64,000 nucleotides of DNA, taken from assembly GCF_002434265.1 (NCBI RefSeq), contig NZ_DJJS01000007.1, forward strand, positions 142,994 to 206,993. The letters run 5' to 3'. This DNA is from Pseudomonas sp. UBA6562 (GTDB lineage Bacteria > Pseudomonadota > Gammaproteobacteria > Pseudomonadales > Pseudomonadaceae). Shown here in pieces: positions 12,713 through 21,995 of the stretch. Position 1 is the first letter of the stretch. Every line of letters starts with the position of its first letter. A program made the translations under genes and the position numbers. The notes under the pieces are model-generated. The model did not search any database, was not told where the DNA came from, and worked only from the letters and a program-made list of their open reading frames with translations.

Positions 12713-13339
12713 TCAGGCCAAAAGGGTGCGCAGGTTGTAAACCATCCCGACGAGCGCGATCAGCAGCAACATGACGCCTGAGATCAGCGTGATCATGCGG
12801 TTGCTACGCGCGGAGGCAATCTTGCCGATGGCGAATATGTACAGGCTGAGCACGGCGAAATCGATGGCGATCCACAACAAGGACAGCACCACCATGCTTT
12901 TCCCGAACGATTCGGTGATCTGGATGAACTGCGGAAAGAAGGCAATGAAGAAGATGATGTCCTTCGGGTTGGAGATGCCTACCATGAAGCCCTGCCAGAG
13001 CCCGCCGCGAGCGCTGCGTGGCGGGGCTGGCGGATCGTCGGCCGAAGGCGTATGCAGGGCTTCCTTGAGGGTGCCGTAAGCGATATGGCCGATGAACAGG
13101 CAGCCCACCAGGCTCATGGCACTGAGCCAGGCCGGATCGACGGCGGCGCTGCTCAGGATCACCCAGGCCGCCACCGCGATCAGTATCAGCGAGGCCCAGT
13201 TGGTACCCAGCGCCGTACATAGCGCCCGGCGCCACCCGGATGTGGCAGCGGTGTTGACGACCAGAGCCACCACGGGGCCGGGGGTCGCGATCAGCAGTAA
13301 AACGGTGAGGGCGTAGGTGGCGGTTAGCGCGGTATTCAC
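12713..13339 (-). CDS. LysE family translocator
   Basis: This is a 208-residue inner-membrane exporter of the LysE/RhtB family, which exports amino acids or homoserine-like solutes. It shows the N-terminal PGPVVALVV motif, the internal GISNPKDIIFFIAFFPQF block and six hydrophobic segments. The GTG start at 13339 overlaps the stop of the upstream YqcI/YcgG gene by four bases (GTGA), which fixes the start and shows translational coupling. Larger in-frame readings upstream are shadows. Confidence 0.9.
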   Translation of the reverse strand: MNTALTATYALTVLLLIATPGPVVALVVNTAATSGWRRALCTALGTNWASLILIAVAAWVILSSAAVDPAWLSAMSLVGCLFIGHIAYGTLKEALHTPSADDPPAPPRSARGGLWQGFMVGISNPKDIIFFIAFFPQFIQITESFGKSMVVLSLLWIAIDFAVLSLYIFAIGKIASARSNRMITLISGVMLLLIALVGMVYNLRTLLA

Positions 13340-14118
13340 GATTCGTTCTCGGTGTCGGGATGTGGGGCAGGAATGGCCCGGAAGGGGCAGCGCTGCGGTT
13401 CCAGGGCGCCAGGCTCGTGGAGTTGGTACTGCTGCCATTCGAAGTTGTCGGGTTGGCCGAAGAAGCCCAGGGTCTGCGGCATTACGCCCTCGTTGTAGTG
13501 CGTTACCCGCTGACGGATCTTGGCACGAATGCGTTGGCCGCTCGACGTGGTCGCGCTGGCGACTTCGTCGAAGCTTTCCCGTGGGTTGATGACAAACACG
13601 ATGTGTGGCCCCAGGTGGCGGCTTTTCATCAAGCGATGGCCCGGAAAGCTCATGTTGACGAACAAAGGCATGCCGTTGAAGCAAAAGGCCCACTGCGGAT
13701 CGTGTGGGTCGCGCGCCAGGGACGCGGGCCAGGGGCGCGGGTCGAGGGCGTGCATACCCTGCAATATCGACCACGCCCAGGCCTGTTGGGCGGCCAGGGT
13801 GCTGTGCTCGTCTGTCTCGACGAACGCCAGCAGCGGGTTACCGATACGTGCTTTGGGCGGCAGGGGGCGTACCAGATCGATGTATTGCACGACGCCTTTG
13901 GCGATGTCGGCCGCAGCCTTATGCGCACGCGCGAAGAGCACATGGCACGTGCGAGCCGCCATGGCCTTGCGCCCGAACAGACAGGGAAATGCGGGATCGA
14001 GTACCGTGCGGCGACAGTGCTCGACAGCGTTGCAGGTCCAATGCGCGGGGTCGTCGGCGTAGGCGGTTGCCAGTTCCGGTGCATCCAGGCGGTAGCAGGT
14101 TCCGTAGCCGGTAAACAT
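13336..14118 (-). CDS. YqcI/YcgG family protein
   Basis: This is a 260-residue protein of the YqcI/YcgG family, recognised by FPCLFGRKAM near the N-terminus, FVETDEHSTL in the middle, and the CPFR motif near the C-terminus. The biochemical role of most members is unclear; some are haem-oxygenase-like N-oxygenases acting on amino acids. The coupling to a LysE exporter gene through a four-base overlap suggests the pair handles one amino-acid-like product, made by this enzyme and exported by LysE (inference). It is divergent from the LysR gene at 14447. Confidence 0.85.
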   Translation of the reverse strand: MFTGYGTCYRLDAPELATAYADDPAHWTCNAVEHCRRTVLDPAFPCLFGRKAMAARTCHVLFARAHKAAADIAKGVVQYIDLVRPLPPKARIGNPLLAFVETDEHSTLAAQQAWAWSILQGMHALDPRPWPASLARDPHDPQWAFCFNGMPLFVNMSFPGHRLMKSRHLGPHIVFVINPRESFDEVASATTSSGQRIRAKIRQRVTHYNEGVMPQTLGFFGQPDNFEWQQYQLHEPGALEPQRCPFRAIPAPHPDTENES

Positions 14119-14446
14119 GAAATCCCCAGGTGAGGCTTATCGGGCGTTTTGGGGCATAGTCACGCGACCTGCGAATGCAGTGTCTGGGTGGCCCCATCCT
14201 TGGTGGCCAAAGCTTGATCGAAACGACACAGGCCGTATTCATAAGGGTGTTACCGAACTCTCGAGGGTGCCGAAGCGCCAGTGATCGACGACCCTTGGCT
14301 TTCGTGCCGAGTTGTTCGTTTCCTGTTGGAAGAGTTACACAGCACTGCACTCAGCAGCGGAGGCATTTTCTGTAATGCAGGTGAAGTTGTAAAACGCGTG
14401 CTACTGTGGACTACTATTAGTCTCATTCATGCTAGAGGCGATTGCG
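14119..14446. other. Divergent intergenic region
   Basis: This gap lies between the yqcI-lysE operon (minus) and the LysR-type gene (plus), and it should hold both promoters and the LysR binding site. No gene was found in it. An AGAGGCG ribosome-binding site lies just before ATG 14447. Confidence 0.5.
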
Positions 14447-15367
14447 ATGTCTGAGCGGATTCAAGCGCTGCACGCTTTACGCGCGTTCGAAGTGGCTTCG
14501 CGTTATGGGTCGTTCACCCGCGCAGCGAAAGAACTGGCGCTCACTCAAGGCGCTGTCAGCCACCATGTCAAAACCCTCGAAGACCTATTCGACTGCAGCC
14601 TGTTCGATCGTCGCGGTCCAAAGTTGCACCTGACCGAACAAGGCCGCTCCTTGGCGCAGGAGCTCAAGGTCGGCTTCAAGATCATCGAAAATGCCTGCGC
14701 CTTGCTCCGTCACGACCGTTATGCGCTCCGTCTCAAGGCGCCGTCCACGCTGACCGTGCGCTGGTTGCTCAGGGCATTGGATGGTTTCAAGAAGGTCGAT
14801 GACACCTGCGCCGTGCAACTGTCCAGCGTGTGGATGGACATCGACTCGGTGGACTTCTACTCCGAACCTTTCGATTGCGCCATTCTGCTGAGCGACGGTC
14901 GATTTCCCACCGAAGTAGAAAGCCTAAAGCTCTTCGACGAATGGCTCATTCCAGTGTGCCATCCCGACTATCTGGACCAAGCCAAGCCCGATCTGAGTGT
15001 GCTTGCGCGCTGCGAACTGCTGCATCCCTCGCCTGACCGGCGCGATTGGCGGCGCTGGCTGGCGCGCCTCGATGCCCTGCACGTGAGCATCGACCAGGGG
15101 CAAGTGTTCGATACCCTCGATCAGGGTATCTCCGCAGCGCAACAGGGGCTGGGGATTTCGGTGGTCGACCTGGTGTTGGCCAGCGCCGACCTGAAGGCGG
15201 AGCGCTTGGTAACCCCGTTCAAACAGGCCGTGGCTACCGGCGACGGTTACTACATGACTTGGCTCAAGAGCAGCCCCAAGGCCTGGCAGATGCAGAAACT
15301 GCGCGACTACCTGCTGAGCCAGGTGCCTGCGGCCATGCAGCGCGGTATCCAGTACCTTTACGAGTGA
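14447..15367 (+). CDS. LysR family regulator (GcvA type)
   Basis: This is a 306-residue LysR-type regulator. The N-terminal winged HTH is clear (LHALRAFEVASRYGSFTRAA, then GAVSHHVKTLEDLF) and matches the GcvA branch. The C-terminal half is the periplasmic-binding-like effector domain. The start ATG 14447 is chosen over 14429 because of the AGAGGCG site upstream. It is divergent from the yqcI-lysE operon, which is its likely target. Confidence 0.92.
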   Translation: MSERIQALHALRAFEVASRYGSFTRAAKELALTQGAVSHHVKTLEDLFDCSLFDRRGPKLHLTEQGRSLAQELKVGFKIIENACALLRHDRYALRLKAPSTLTVRWLLRALDGFKKVDDTCAVQLSSVWMDIDSVDFYSEPFDCAILLSDGRFPTEVESLKLFDEWLIPVCHPDYLDQAKPDLSVLARCELLHPSPDRRDWRRWLARLDALHVSIDQGQVFDTLDQGISAAQQGLGISVVDLVLASADLKAERLVTPFKQAVATGDGYYMTWLKSSPKAWQMQKLRDYLLSQVPAAMQRGIQYLYE

Positions 15368-15380
15368 TCGCCGGGGCGGC

Positions 15381-16067
15381 TCAGTGCAAGCGGCGGCGTG
15401 CTTGCATACAGGCGTTGGCTTGCTCGGCAAGCTCATCCATGCGCTCGTCGCGCTTCGCTTCGGCCGCGATCATGGCCTGGTCGCCATGCTGGTTGACCAA
15501 GTAGGCATGGATTTGCCCCACTTCGAGGGTCTTGTAGATCGGATCGACTTCCAGCCGCTCGACCAATGCGCTTTTTGGCTCGCCGGTCGTGTTCATCAGC
15601 ACCTGCGGACCGCAGGCCGCAACCGCTTGCAGCCCCATGGCTTCGAACCAGGCCACCTGATGGGGAAGGGCATGCAGTTCGACACGTGGAAACTGTTTGC
15701 GTACACCGTCCAGCAGCCCTGTGCACACGCCTTGGCGACGATGGGTGGACGCAACGGCCAAAAAAGCCAGGGCGCAGGCCTGTAGGTCGTCGACGGCCGG
15801 CAAGAACAGCGCGAACCCTAGCACATGCTCCGGCGCCTCGGCGTCCAGGGCCAGGGTGAGCCCGACCTGGAACGGGTCGGCGCTGTTCAGCGATTGCAGG
15901 TACTGGTGCACTTCCAGCCCCACACCGTACTGATACAGCGGGTAGAGCGGATTGTCGGGCGACAGGCCCAGACTGTTCAGCTCGCTCACGTTCTCGATCA
16001 CCAACTGGCGAATCTGGTCCTGGAAGGATTCGGGAGGCACGCCGTCCATACGGCTGAGGATGAACAT
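15381..16067 (-). CDS. GNAT family N-acetyltransferase
   Basis: This 228-residue protein has a GNAT acetyl-CoA binding motif (AVASTHRRQGVCTGLLDGV), preceded by the strand ALAFLAV. A C-terminal helical extension of about 70 residues is rich in charged residues and lies outside the standard fold. The substrate is unknown. It is convergent with the LysR gene and lies directly downstream of the cysteine desulfurase gene on the same strand. Confidence 0.85.
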   Translation of the reverse strand: MFILSRMDGVPPESFQDQIRQLVIENVSELNSLGLSPDNPLYPLYQYGVGLEVHQYLQSLNSADPFQVGLTLALDAEAPEHVLGFALFLPAVDDLQACALAFLAVASTHRRQGVCTGLLDGVRKQFPRVELHALPHQVAWFEAMGLQAVAACGPQVLMNTTGEPKSALVERLEVDPIYKTLEVGQIHAYLVNQHGDQAMIAAEAKRDERMDELAEQANACMQARRRLH

Positions 16068-16155
16068 GAAAGGAAAGCTCCGGGGCGGCTATTGCGGGGC
16101 TGGCGAGTCTACCCGTTTTCGGCCGGCCACGCAGTTCGCAACGGGCTGTAGCGGC

Positions 16156-17313
16156 CTACCACAGGGCCACGCTGGCCGCGCCCAGCACCCGTGCGAACAC
16201 TGCCACTGCCGCTTCCACTTGTGTTTCAGTGCTGTAGCGGCCAAGGCTGATGCGTACGCTGTTGCGTGCGGCCTGCGGCTCCAGGCCAAGTGCCAGCAAC
16301 ACATGGGAAGGCGCCTGGCTGGCCGAGTTGCACGCCGAGGTGGAGGAGACCGCCAGTTCGCCCGCCAGGGCCGCAGCGTTGAAGCCAGGGACGTCGATGG
16401 TCAGGTTCAAGGTGTGCGGTACGCGTTGCGTAGGGCAGCCGTTGAGGCGCACGCCAGGTAGCGCCAACAGGCCGTCATGCAGCCTCCGGCTGAGTTGCTG
16501 GATACGCAGATGCTCGGGGTCGCCCGGTTGTCCGGCCAAGGCGAAGGCCGAGCCCATGCCGACAATCTGATGGCTGGGCAGCGTGCCAGAGCGCAGGCCG
16601 CGTTCATGCCCGCCACCGTGCATCTGCGCGCGCAACACCGGCAGCGCCCGCTCACCTACGTACAGCGCGCCGATGCCTTTGGGGCCGTAGGCTTTGTGCG
16701 CGGAAAACGACATCAGGTCGACGGCCTGAGTGCGCAGGTCCAGTTGCAGCTTGCCGACCGCCTGGGCCCCGTCCACGTGCAGCAATGCCCCCTGTGCGCG
16801 CACATGCTCACCAATGGCGGCGAAATCGGTGACGGTGCCCAGCTCGTTGTTGACTGCCATCAACGACACCAGGCGTGTTTGCGGCCGCCATGCGGCGGCT
16901 ACCTGCGCGGGCGTGATCAGCCCGTCGCCTCCGGGATGCAGGCGCGTCACGTCCCAGCCCAGCCGTTGCAGTTGATCGGCCGTATCCAGTACGGCCTTGT
17001 GCTCGATGTCACTGGTGATCAAGTGACCCGGCTGCGCGCACCCTTGGGCGATGCCTTTGAGGGCCAGGTTGTTCGACTCGGTCGCGCCCGACGTCCAGAC
17101 GATCTGCTCTGCCTGCGCACCCACACGCTGCGCCACTTGCTGGCGGGCCGTTTCGACGGCGTTGCGCGCGGCCTGGCCAAAAGCGTGGCCGTTCGAGGCG
17201 GGGTTACCGAAGTGACTGTCGCGACCCAGGCAGGTCAGCATCATTTCGATGACGCGTTCGTCGACCGGGGTGGTGGCTGCGTAATCGAAGTACAGCGGGG
17301 CAGGGCGGGACAT
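16156..17313 (-). CDS. Cysteine desulfurase family protein
   Basis: This PLP enzyme removes sulfur from cysteine to form alanine and a persulfide. The start at 17313 gives MSRPAPLYFDYAATTPVD, the normal N-terminus of IscS/NifS proteins (385 residues); an upstream in-frame start adds 21 residues. The PLP lysine lies in SFSAHKAYGPKGIG, and the active-site Cys is in the SSTSACNSAS loop. It stands outside an isc or suf cluster, so it is probably an accessory desulfurase for thio-modification or sulfur supply rather than the housekeeping IscS. Confidence 0.93.
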   Translation of the reverse strand: MSRPAPLYFDYAATTPVDERVIEMMLTCLGRDSHFGNPASNGHAFGQAARNAVETARQQVAQRVGAQAEQIVWTSGATESNNLALKGIAQGCAQPGHLITSDIEHKAVLDTADQLQRLGWDVTRLHPGGDGLITPAQVAAAWRPQTRLVSLMAVNNELGTVTDFAAIGEHVRAQGALLHVDGAQAVGKLQLDLRTQAVDLMSFSAHKAYGPKGIGALYVGERALPVLRAQMHGGGHERGLRSGTLPSHQIVGMGSAFALAGQPGDPEHLRIQQLSRRLHDGLLALPGVRLNGCPTQRVPHTLNLTIDVPGFNAAALAGELAVSSTSACNSASQAPSHVLLALGLEPQAARNSVRISLGRYSTETQVEAAVAVFARVLGAASVALW

Positions 17314-17619
17314 GGTGGCGATGGGCTCCGTGCGCGAGGGCGGGTCTGCAAAAGAGAACATGCTAAGGGCTGACATTTGTACAGATTTTTCGTTATTTAA
17401 CTGGTTTTACAGAAAATAGAGAAAGCTATTCCAAGAAAACCGATCTGGTTAGAAAAAAATGCTAGGCACACTTCGGGAAGGGTTGCAAATAGATAACCCA
17501 ATGTCGCTTCCATCACAGTTCGGCCAGTTCGAGGGCGCTCTACTGTAGGCACAACAACCATAACGCTGCCCGTTCGCAGCACACCCCCAGGCTGCCTATG
17601 GAAATCGGAGAGCACGTGC
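17314..17619. other. Divergent intergenic region
   Basis: About 300 bases lie between the cysteine desulfurase gene (minus) and the MHS transporter gene (plus). The stretch near 17380-17480 is AT-rich compared with its surroundings, as expected for promoters. No gene or RNA was recognised. Confidence 0.4.
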
Positions 17620-18930
17620 ATGTCCACACCCCATGAGGTATCCCCCGCCACCCTGCGTCGGGTGATCGCCGCATCGGCCGTCGGCAACTTCGTCGAATGG
17701 TTCGACTTTGCGGTATACGGTTTTCTCGCCACGCTGATCGCCAGCCAGTTTTTCGCCAGCTCCGACCCCAGTGTCGGCCTGCTCAAGACCTTCGCCGTGT
17801 TCGCGGTCGCCTTTGCCCTGCGCCCATTGGGTGGGGTGTTCTTCGGCGCGCTGGGTGACCGCTTGGGGCGCAAGCGGGTGCTGTCGATGACGATATTGAT
17901 GATGGCGGGCTCCACGACCCTGATCGGGCTGTTGCCGACCTACGCCAGCATCGGTCTGATGGCGCCGGTGCTGCTGACCTTGGCGCGTTGCGTACAGGGC
18001 TTTTCCGCCGGCGGCGAGTATGCCGGTGCCTGTGCCTACCTGATGGAGCACGCGCCCCGCGAGAAACGCGCCTTCTATGGCAGCTTCGTACCGGTTTCGA
18101 CGTTTTCGGCCTTCGCCTGTGCGGCGGTGCTGGCCTATGGGTTGGAAGCCAACTTATCGGCCGAGGCCATGGGCAGTTGGGGCTGGCGCATTCCTTTCCT
18201 GATCGCCGCGCCCTTGGGCTTGGTGGGGCTCTATCTGCGTTGGCGCATGGAGGAAACGCCGGCTTTCCAGGCCGCCATGGCCGAAGGCGGCGTACATGCG
18301 CATTCGCCGCTCAAGGACACGTTGCGTAACCACGGCCGGTCGATCCTGAGCCTGGGCGCATTCATTTCGCTGACAGCGCTGTCGTTCTACATGTTCACCA
18401 CCTACTTCGCCACCTACCTGCAACTGGTCGGCAATCTGTCGCGTGCCGAGTCGTTGCTGGTCACCACCGTGGCACTGCTGTTCGCGGCGTTGGGCTGCCC
18501 CGTGGCAGGCGCCATGTCAGACCGCATTGGTCGTCGCCGTACGGTGATGTTCACCTGTGGATGGGTGATCGTGTGCGTGTTCCCGGCTTATTGGCTGGCC
18601 AGCTCCGGTTCCTTGCCTTACGCGCTGATAGGCGTACTCCTGCTGGCGGTCGGCGCTTTGACTAGCGGGGTGGTCACTGCGGCGCTGCTCTCGGAAAGCT
18701 TCCCGACGCGCAGCCGCTATACCGCGTCGGCCATCACCTATAACGTGGCCTATACCCTGTTCGGCGGCACCGCGCCTTTGGTCGCCACGTGGTTGATCGC
18801 CCAGAGTGGCAGCAGCCTGGCGCCTGCATTCTACTTGGTGGTGATCGCCGTGCTGGCGCTGGTGGGGGGCTTGGGATTGGCGGAGACATCACGCATCTCG
18901 TTGCACGATGAGCAGCCACACGCGGCGTGA
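17620..18930 (+). CDS. MHS family (MFS) metabolite/H+ symporter
   Basis: This is a 436-residue, twelve-segment transporter of the metabolite:H+ symporter branch of MFS (citrate, alpha-ketoglutarate, proline/betaine, shikimate type). Marks are the N-terminal GNFVEWFDFAVYGF block, the FALRPLGGVFFGALGDRLGR loop motif, the GFSAGGEYAGA segment, and the second-half repeat GAMSDRIGRRRTVMF. A GGAG ribosome-binding site lies upstream of ATG 17620. The substrate cannot be fixed from sequence. Confidence 0.92.
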   Translation: MSTPHEVSPATLRRVIAASAVGNFVEWFDFAVYGFLATLIASQFFASSDPSVGLLKTFAVFAVAFALRPLGGVFFGALGDRLGRKRVLSMTILMMAGSTTLIGLLPTYASIGLMAPVLLTLARCVQGFSAGGEYAGACAYLMEHAPREKRAFYGSFVPVSTFSAFACAAVLAYGLEANLSAEAMGSWGWRIPFLIAAPLGLVGLYLRWRMEETPAFQAAMAEGGVHAHSPLKDTLRNHGRSILSLGAFISLTALSFYMFTTYFATYLQLVGNLSRAESLLVTTVALLFAALGCPVAGAMSDRIGRRRTVMFTCGWVIVCVFPAYWLASSGSLPYALIGVLLLAVGALTSGVVTAALLSESFPTRSRYTASAITYNVAYTLFGGTAPLVATWLIAQSGSSLAPAFYLVVIAVLALVGGLGLAETSRISLHDEQPHAA

Positions 18931-18962
18931 CCTGTAGGTTTTGGGTGACGGTAGCGCATGGA

Positions 18963-18989
18963 ACTCGGCCGGCATTGCGCCGGCCGAGT
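18963..18989. terminator. GC-rich hairpin between convergent genes
   Basis: ACTCGGCCGGC and GCCGGCCGAGT form a perfect 11-bp stem around ATTGC. There is no T-run on either strand, so termination is plausible but not assured. It sits between the transporter gene and ansB. Confidence 0.5.
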
Positions 18990-19035
18990 GGGGGACGAGC
19001 CTTATGGCTATCTCAGGATAACCATCGGCGATCGA

Positions 19036-20124
19036 TCAATATTCCCAGAAGATCCGCTGCAACTCTTTGCTGTCCTGGGTCTTGGTCATGGCGACCATGG
19101 CCAGAATCCGCGCTTTCTGCGGGTTCAGGTCGTGAGCCACGACCCAGTCGTTCTTGTCGTCGGGCTGTTCGGCGTTGCGCAGCACGAAGCCGCCCTGATT
19201 GACGTGGGACGAACGAATGATCTGCACGCCGTTCTTGCGCAGTTCCTGCAAGGCCGGGACCACGCGCGAGGATACCGAACCGTTGCCCGTACCGGCATGG
19301 ATCAGGGCTTTGGCGCCATTTTGCGCGAGGGCCTTGTAGGCGGTGTCGGAGACGTTGCCATAGCTATAGGCGATGTCCACGGCCGGCAGGGTAGTGATCT
19401 GCTTGATGTCGAACTCGGAGTTGATGGTGTGGCGCTTGGCCGGCAAGCGGAACCAGTACGATTTACCTTCCACGACCATGCCCATCGGACCCCAGGCGCT
19501 CTTGAACGCCTCGGTCTTGATGTTGACCGATTTGCTGACGTCGCGACCCGACTGGATCTCGTCGTTCATGGTCACCAGTACGCCTTTGCCACGCGATTGC
19601 TGGTCACCCGCAACGGCCACGGCGTTATACAGGTTGAGCATGCCGTCGGCCGACATGGCGGTGCCCGGGCGCATCGAACCGACGACCACGATTGGCTTCT
19701 CGGTCTTCTCGACCAGGTTCAGGAAATACGCGGTCTCTTCCAGCGTGTCGGTACCGTGGGTGATAACGATGCCGTCGACGTCCGCGCTATCGGCCAGTTC
19801 GGAGACGCGCTTGGCCAGCTTGAGCAGGTCTTCGTTGGTGATGCTTTCCGAGGCGATCTGCATGACCTGCTCGCCGCGCACGTTGGCCACGTCAGCCAGC
19901 TCCGGGACACCGGCAATGAGCTTGTCGACGCCTACTTTGGCCGCCTGGTAGGTCGCGCTATTGGCCGCGCTGGCGCCTGCGCCGGCGATGGTGCCGCCAG
20001 TGGCCAGGATTACGACGTTGGCGAGTTTTTTCTGGGTGCTGGCTTCTTCGGCCGACACGCTGGCCGGAAGAATGAGGAACAGCGCCAGAGCGCTGGGAAC
20101 GAAGGTCTTGAGTGCAGCATTCAT
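19036..20124 (-). CDS. ansB: Periplasmic glutaminase-asparaginase
   Basis: This type II enzyme hydrolyses asparagine and glutamine to the acid plus ammonia in the periplasm. The 362-residue precursor has a signal peptide ending at SVSA. The two catalytic threonine motifs are present: VVILATGGTIAG near residue 40 and DGIVITHGTDTLEETAYF. The C-terminal IFWEY ending is that of Pseudomonas 7A-type enzymes. The gene stands alone between terminator-like sequences. Confidence 0.96.
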   Translation of the reverse strand: MNAALKTFVPSALALFLILPASVSAEEASTQKKLANVVILATGGTIAGAGASAANSATYQAAKVGVDKLIAGVPELADVANVRGEQVMQIASESITNEDLLKLAKRVSELADSADVDGIVITHGTDTLEETAYFLNLVEKTEKPIVVVGSMRPGTAMSADGMLNLYNAVAVAGDQQSRGKGVLVTMNDEIQSGRDVSKSVNIKTEAFKSAWGPMGMVVEGKSYWFRLPAKRHTINSEFDIKQITTLPAVDIAYSYGNVSDTAYKALAQNGAKALIHAGTGNGSVSSRVVPALQELRKNGVQIIRSSHVNQGGFVLRNAEQPDDKNDWVVAHDLNPQKARILAMVAMTKTQDSKELQRIFWEY

Positions 20125-20479
20125 TATTGTTGTCTCTCTTTTCCGTTGAGAAGCTGTTGGCTGTAACGCGCGGAGGATAAGGCAGGTTTCGTACCATCTC
20201 TGGGTAGAAGGAGACTTTTCCTATGGCGCCGGAGTACGGAGAGTGAATTGCAGCATTATTTTTTGAATTCGAGCGATCCTCTCGGACGGTTTTCCGAACG
20301 GCGGCAATGATCTTGTTCGGATTGCCGAATGATGGCCTCGGTTGAACCTGCGGTTCGAACGTGCAAGATTTACAGGTCAGAGCCGGGAGGGCCCGTAGGA
20401 TGGCCGGGAGTAGGCGGCTGCGAATCTGCGTCGGTCACCTTGCCCTGGCTGCTTGGTTGGCCGGTGTCGTCAGGGTTGC
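20125..20479. other. Intergenic region upstream of ansB
   Basis: This 355-base gap holds the ansB promoter region (minus strand). An AT-rich patch is present near 20250-20270. No supported gene, RNA or repeat was found; short readings here have no family resemblance. Confidence 0.4.
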
Positions 20480-20710
20480 TCAGCGGGCTGGCAGGCCGAC
20501 AGTCGATGATGGGGCTGAAACAGTGCTTGCTAAGGGCGCATGTCGCTCCAGGATTTGGCTCATGAAGGTGCGTGCGGCTTCGCTGCCCAGTTCGCGCACC
20601 AAGAGATCGACCGCGATCAGCATGAGCTCCTCTGGCGAAGCGGGGCTGTAAGCGCGATGACCGCCTGCCATCTTGACCTTGATGTCGGCGTCCAGGGTTA
20701 TGTTGCTCAT
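20480..20710 (-). CDS. Small hypothetical protein
   Basis: This is a 76-residue product starting MSNITLDADIKVKMAGGH at ATG 20710; an in-frame start at 20752 would add 14 residues. It is acidic-helical in the middle (ELMLIAVDLLVRELGSEAARTF) and has no signal peptide. No family is recognised. Confidence 0.45.
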   Translation of the reverse strand: MSNITLDADIKVKMAGGHRAYSPASPEELMLIAVDLLVRELGSEAARTFMSQILERHAPLASTVSAPSSTVGLPAR

Positions 20711-20931
20711 GTTTGAATCTCGTTGCAGGCCTGAAAGAGGGCTCGTCTGCATCCAAGATGCTTCATTGCGATGGACGAACCGAAACCAAATTTACCATGC
20801 CGTGCAAAATTCAGTCACGATTAGGTTCACTTACAAAAAGCCTCAATCAGGCAGACTCAGGCGTTTTTGCAACGAATCGGCCTGCACCACGGTCGCATTA
20901 GGCTGATTCTGTCATTTGATTAGGAGGATTC

Positions 20932-21255
20932 ATGATCCGTACTCGCGCTTCCTTGGCATCGTTGCTGATGATCGCCGCACTCGCAGGCTGCAGCACCGAT
21001 GGCCAATCAGACGCGGCAAACGAGCCGGCAGTTGCCACCCACGGCAGCGATGGCCGTTGCCAAGCCAGTGGCGCCGATTTCGCCATGGGCAAACAGGCCA
21101 CGCCCGCCTTATTGGAACAGGCACGCACGGCCAGCGGCTCGCAAATCGCACGCATCCTCAAGCCGCATGACATGGTCACGCTGGAATACCGCTCCGAGCG
21201 CCTTAACCTGAACGTGAATGAGCAGGGGCTGGTCAATCGCGTCAACTGCGGTTGA
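20932..21255 (+). CDS. I78 family peptidase inhibitor lipoprotein
   Basis: This 107-residue lipoprotein has lipobox Cys20 (AALAGC). The C-terminal half matches the I78 (aspergillopepsin/elastase) inhibitor family: a paired Cys in DGRCQASGADF and the terminal NRVNCG, the block ARILKPHDMVTLEYRSERLN and the NVNEQG turn. The role is presumed protection of the envelope from serine proteases. A strong AGGAGG site precedes ATG 20932. Confidence 0.85.
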   Translation: MIRTRASLASLLMIAALAGCSTDGQSDAANEPAVATHGSDGRCQASGADFAMGKQATPALLEQARTASGSQIARILKPHDMVTLEYRSERLNLNVNEQGLVNRVNCG

Positions 21256-21275
21256 GCGCTGCCTGATTCGCAGGC

Positions 21276-21307
21276 ACAAAAAACCCGCCGTGAGGCGGGT
21301 TTTTTGT
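21276..21307. terminator. Bidirectional terminator
   Basis: A 14-bp perfect palindrome has arms ACAAAAAACCCGCC and GGCGGGTTTTTTGT around GTGA, with T-runs on both strands. It serves the I78 gene (plus) and the cold-shock gene (minus). Confidence 0.9.
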
Positions 21308-21319
21308 AGAACGGCCGAA

Positions 21320-21532
21320 TTACTCCGGACGTACCTGAGCAGCCTGCATGCCCTTCTGGCCGCGCTCGGCTACGAAGGAAACAGTTTGGCCTTCTTTCAG
21401 GCTCTTGAAGCCGTCGGATTCGATGGCTTTGAAGTGAACGAACAGGTCGTCGCCGCCGCCTTGTGGGGTGATGAAGCCGAAGCCTTTTTCATCATTGAAC
21501 CATTTGACGGTGCCGGTTTGGCGATTGGACAT
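21320..21532 (-). CDS. Cold-shock domain protein
   Basis: This is a 70-residue single cold-shock domain protein that binds single-stranded RNA and DNA. The RNP1 motif KGFGFI and RNP2 motif DLFVHF are intact, as is the N-terminal TGTVKWFNDEK. The start MSNRQTG at 21532 is chosen over an in-frame start six codons upstream. It resembles the P. putida-type CspA/CspD-like proteins; which paralogue it is cannot be said. Confidence 0.95.
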   Translation of the reverse strand: MSNRQTGTVKWFNDEKGFGFITPQGGGDDLFVHFKAIESDGFKSLKEGQTVSFVAERGQKGMQAAQVRPE

Positions 21533-21689
21533 GGGTGGATCTCCAGACATTTAATTTTCGGTGGTGCAATGTTGCCAAGGCGACGCAGCACGGGGACATC
21601 ATAGTGCATTTCCAGCCGTCTAGCGCCAATTACCTTCGATTAATGTTGATTCAGCTCAACAAAGCCAATGGGAATGGCGCTTTCGCGCC

Positions 21690-21995
21690 TCAGCTTTTGG
21701 CTGCGCAGGCCTGTGTTACCGCTGTGCGGGCGCGTTCAGCCAGCTTTGGATCGACTCCGTTCTTGCTGTCCAGCGCTTCGATTTCAGCGGTGCTGAAATT
21801 TTTCTGAATGGCTTGGGCACCGCACTGGCAGTGCGCCTTGGCGGCTTGGGCGTTCAAGCCCTGGCCGGTCGCTACTTGCTCGCACTGGCTCATGTACGCA
21901 TCGTGCTTGCCAGCGGGCAAATCGCCCGCGCTGGCAGCGAAGGGCAGCGAAAGCGCGCCGAGCGCCGTGAACGCCAATAGAGACTGAAGTCGCAT
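21690..21995 (-). CDS. Small secreted protein, function unknown
   Basis: This 101-residue precursor has a signal peptide ending ASAG. The mature part holds four Cys residues (SQCEQV, AHCQCG, TQACAAKS), suggesting disulfides in the periplasm, and is helical. It starts at ATG 21995 behind an AAGGAG ribosome-binding site. No named family is recognised with confidence. Confidence 0.7.
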   Translation of the reverse strand: MRLQSLLAFTALGALSLPFAASAGDLPAGKHDAYMSQCEQVATGQGLNAQAAKAHCQCGAQAIQKNFSTAEIEALDSKNGVDPKLAERARTAVTQACAAKS

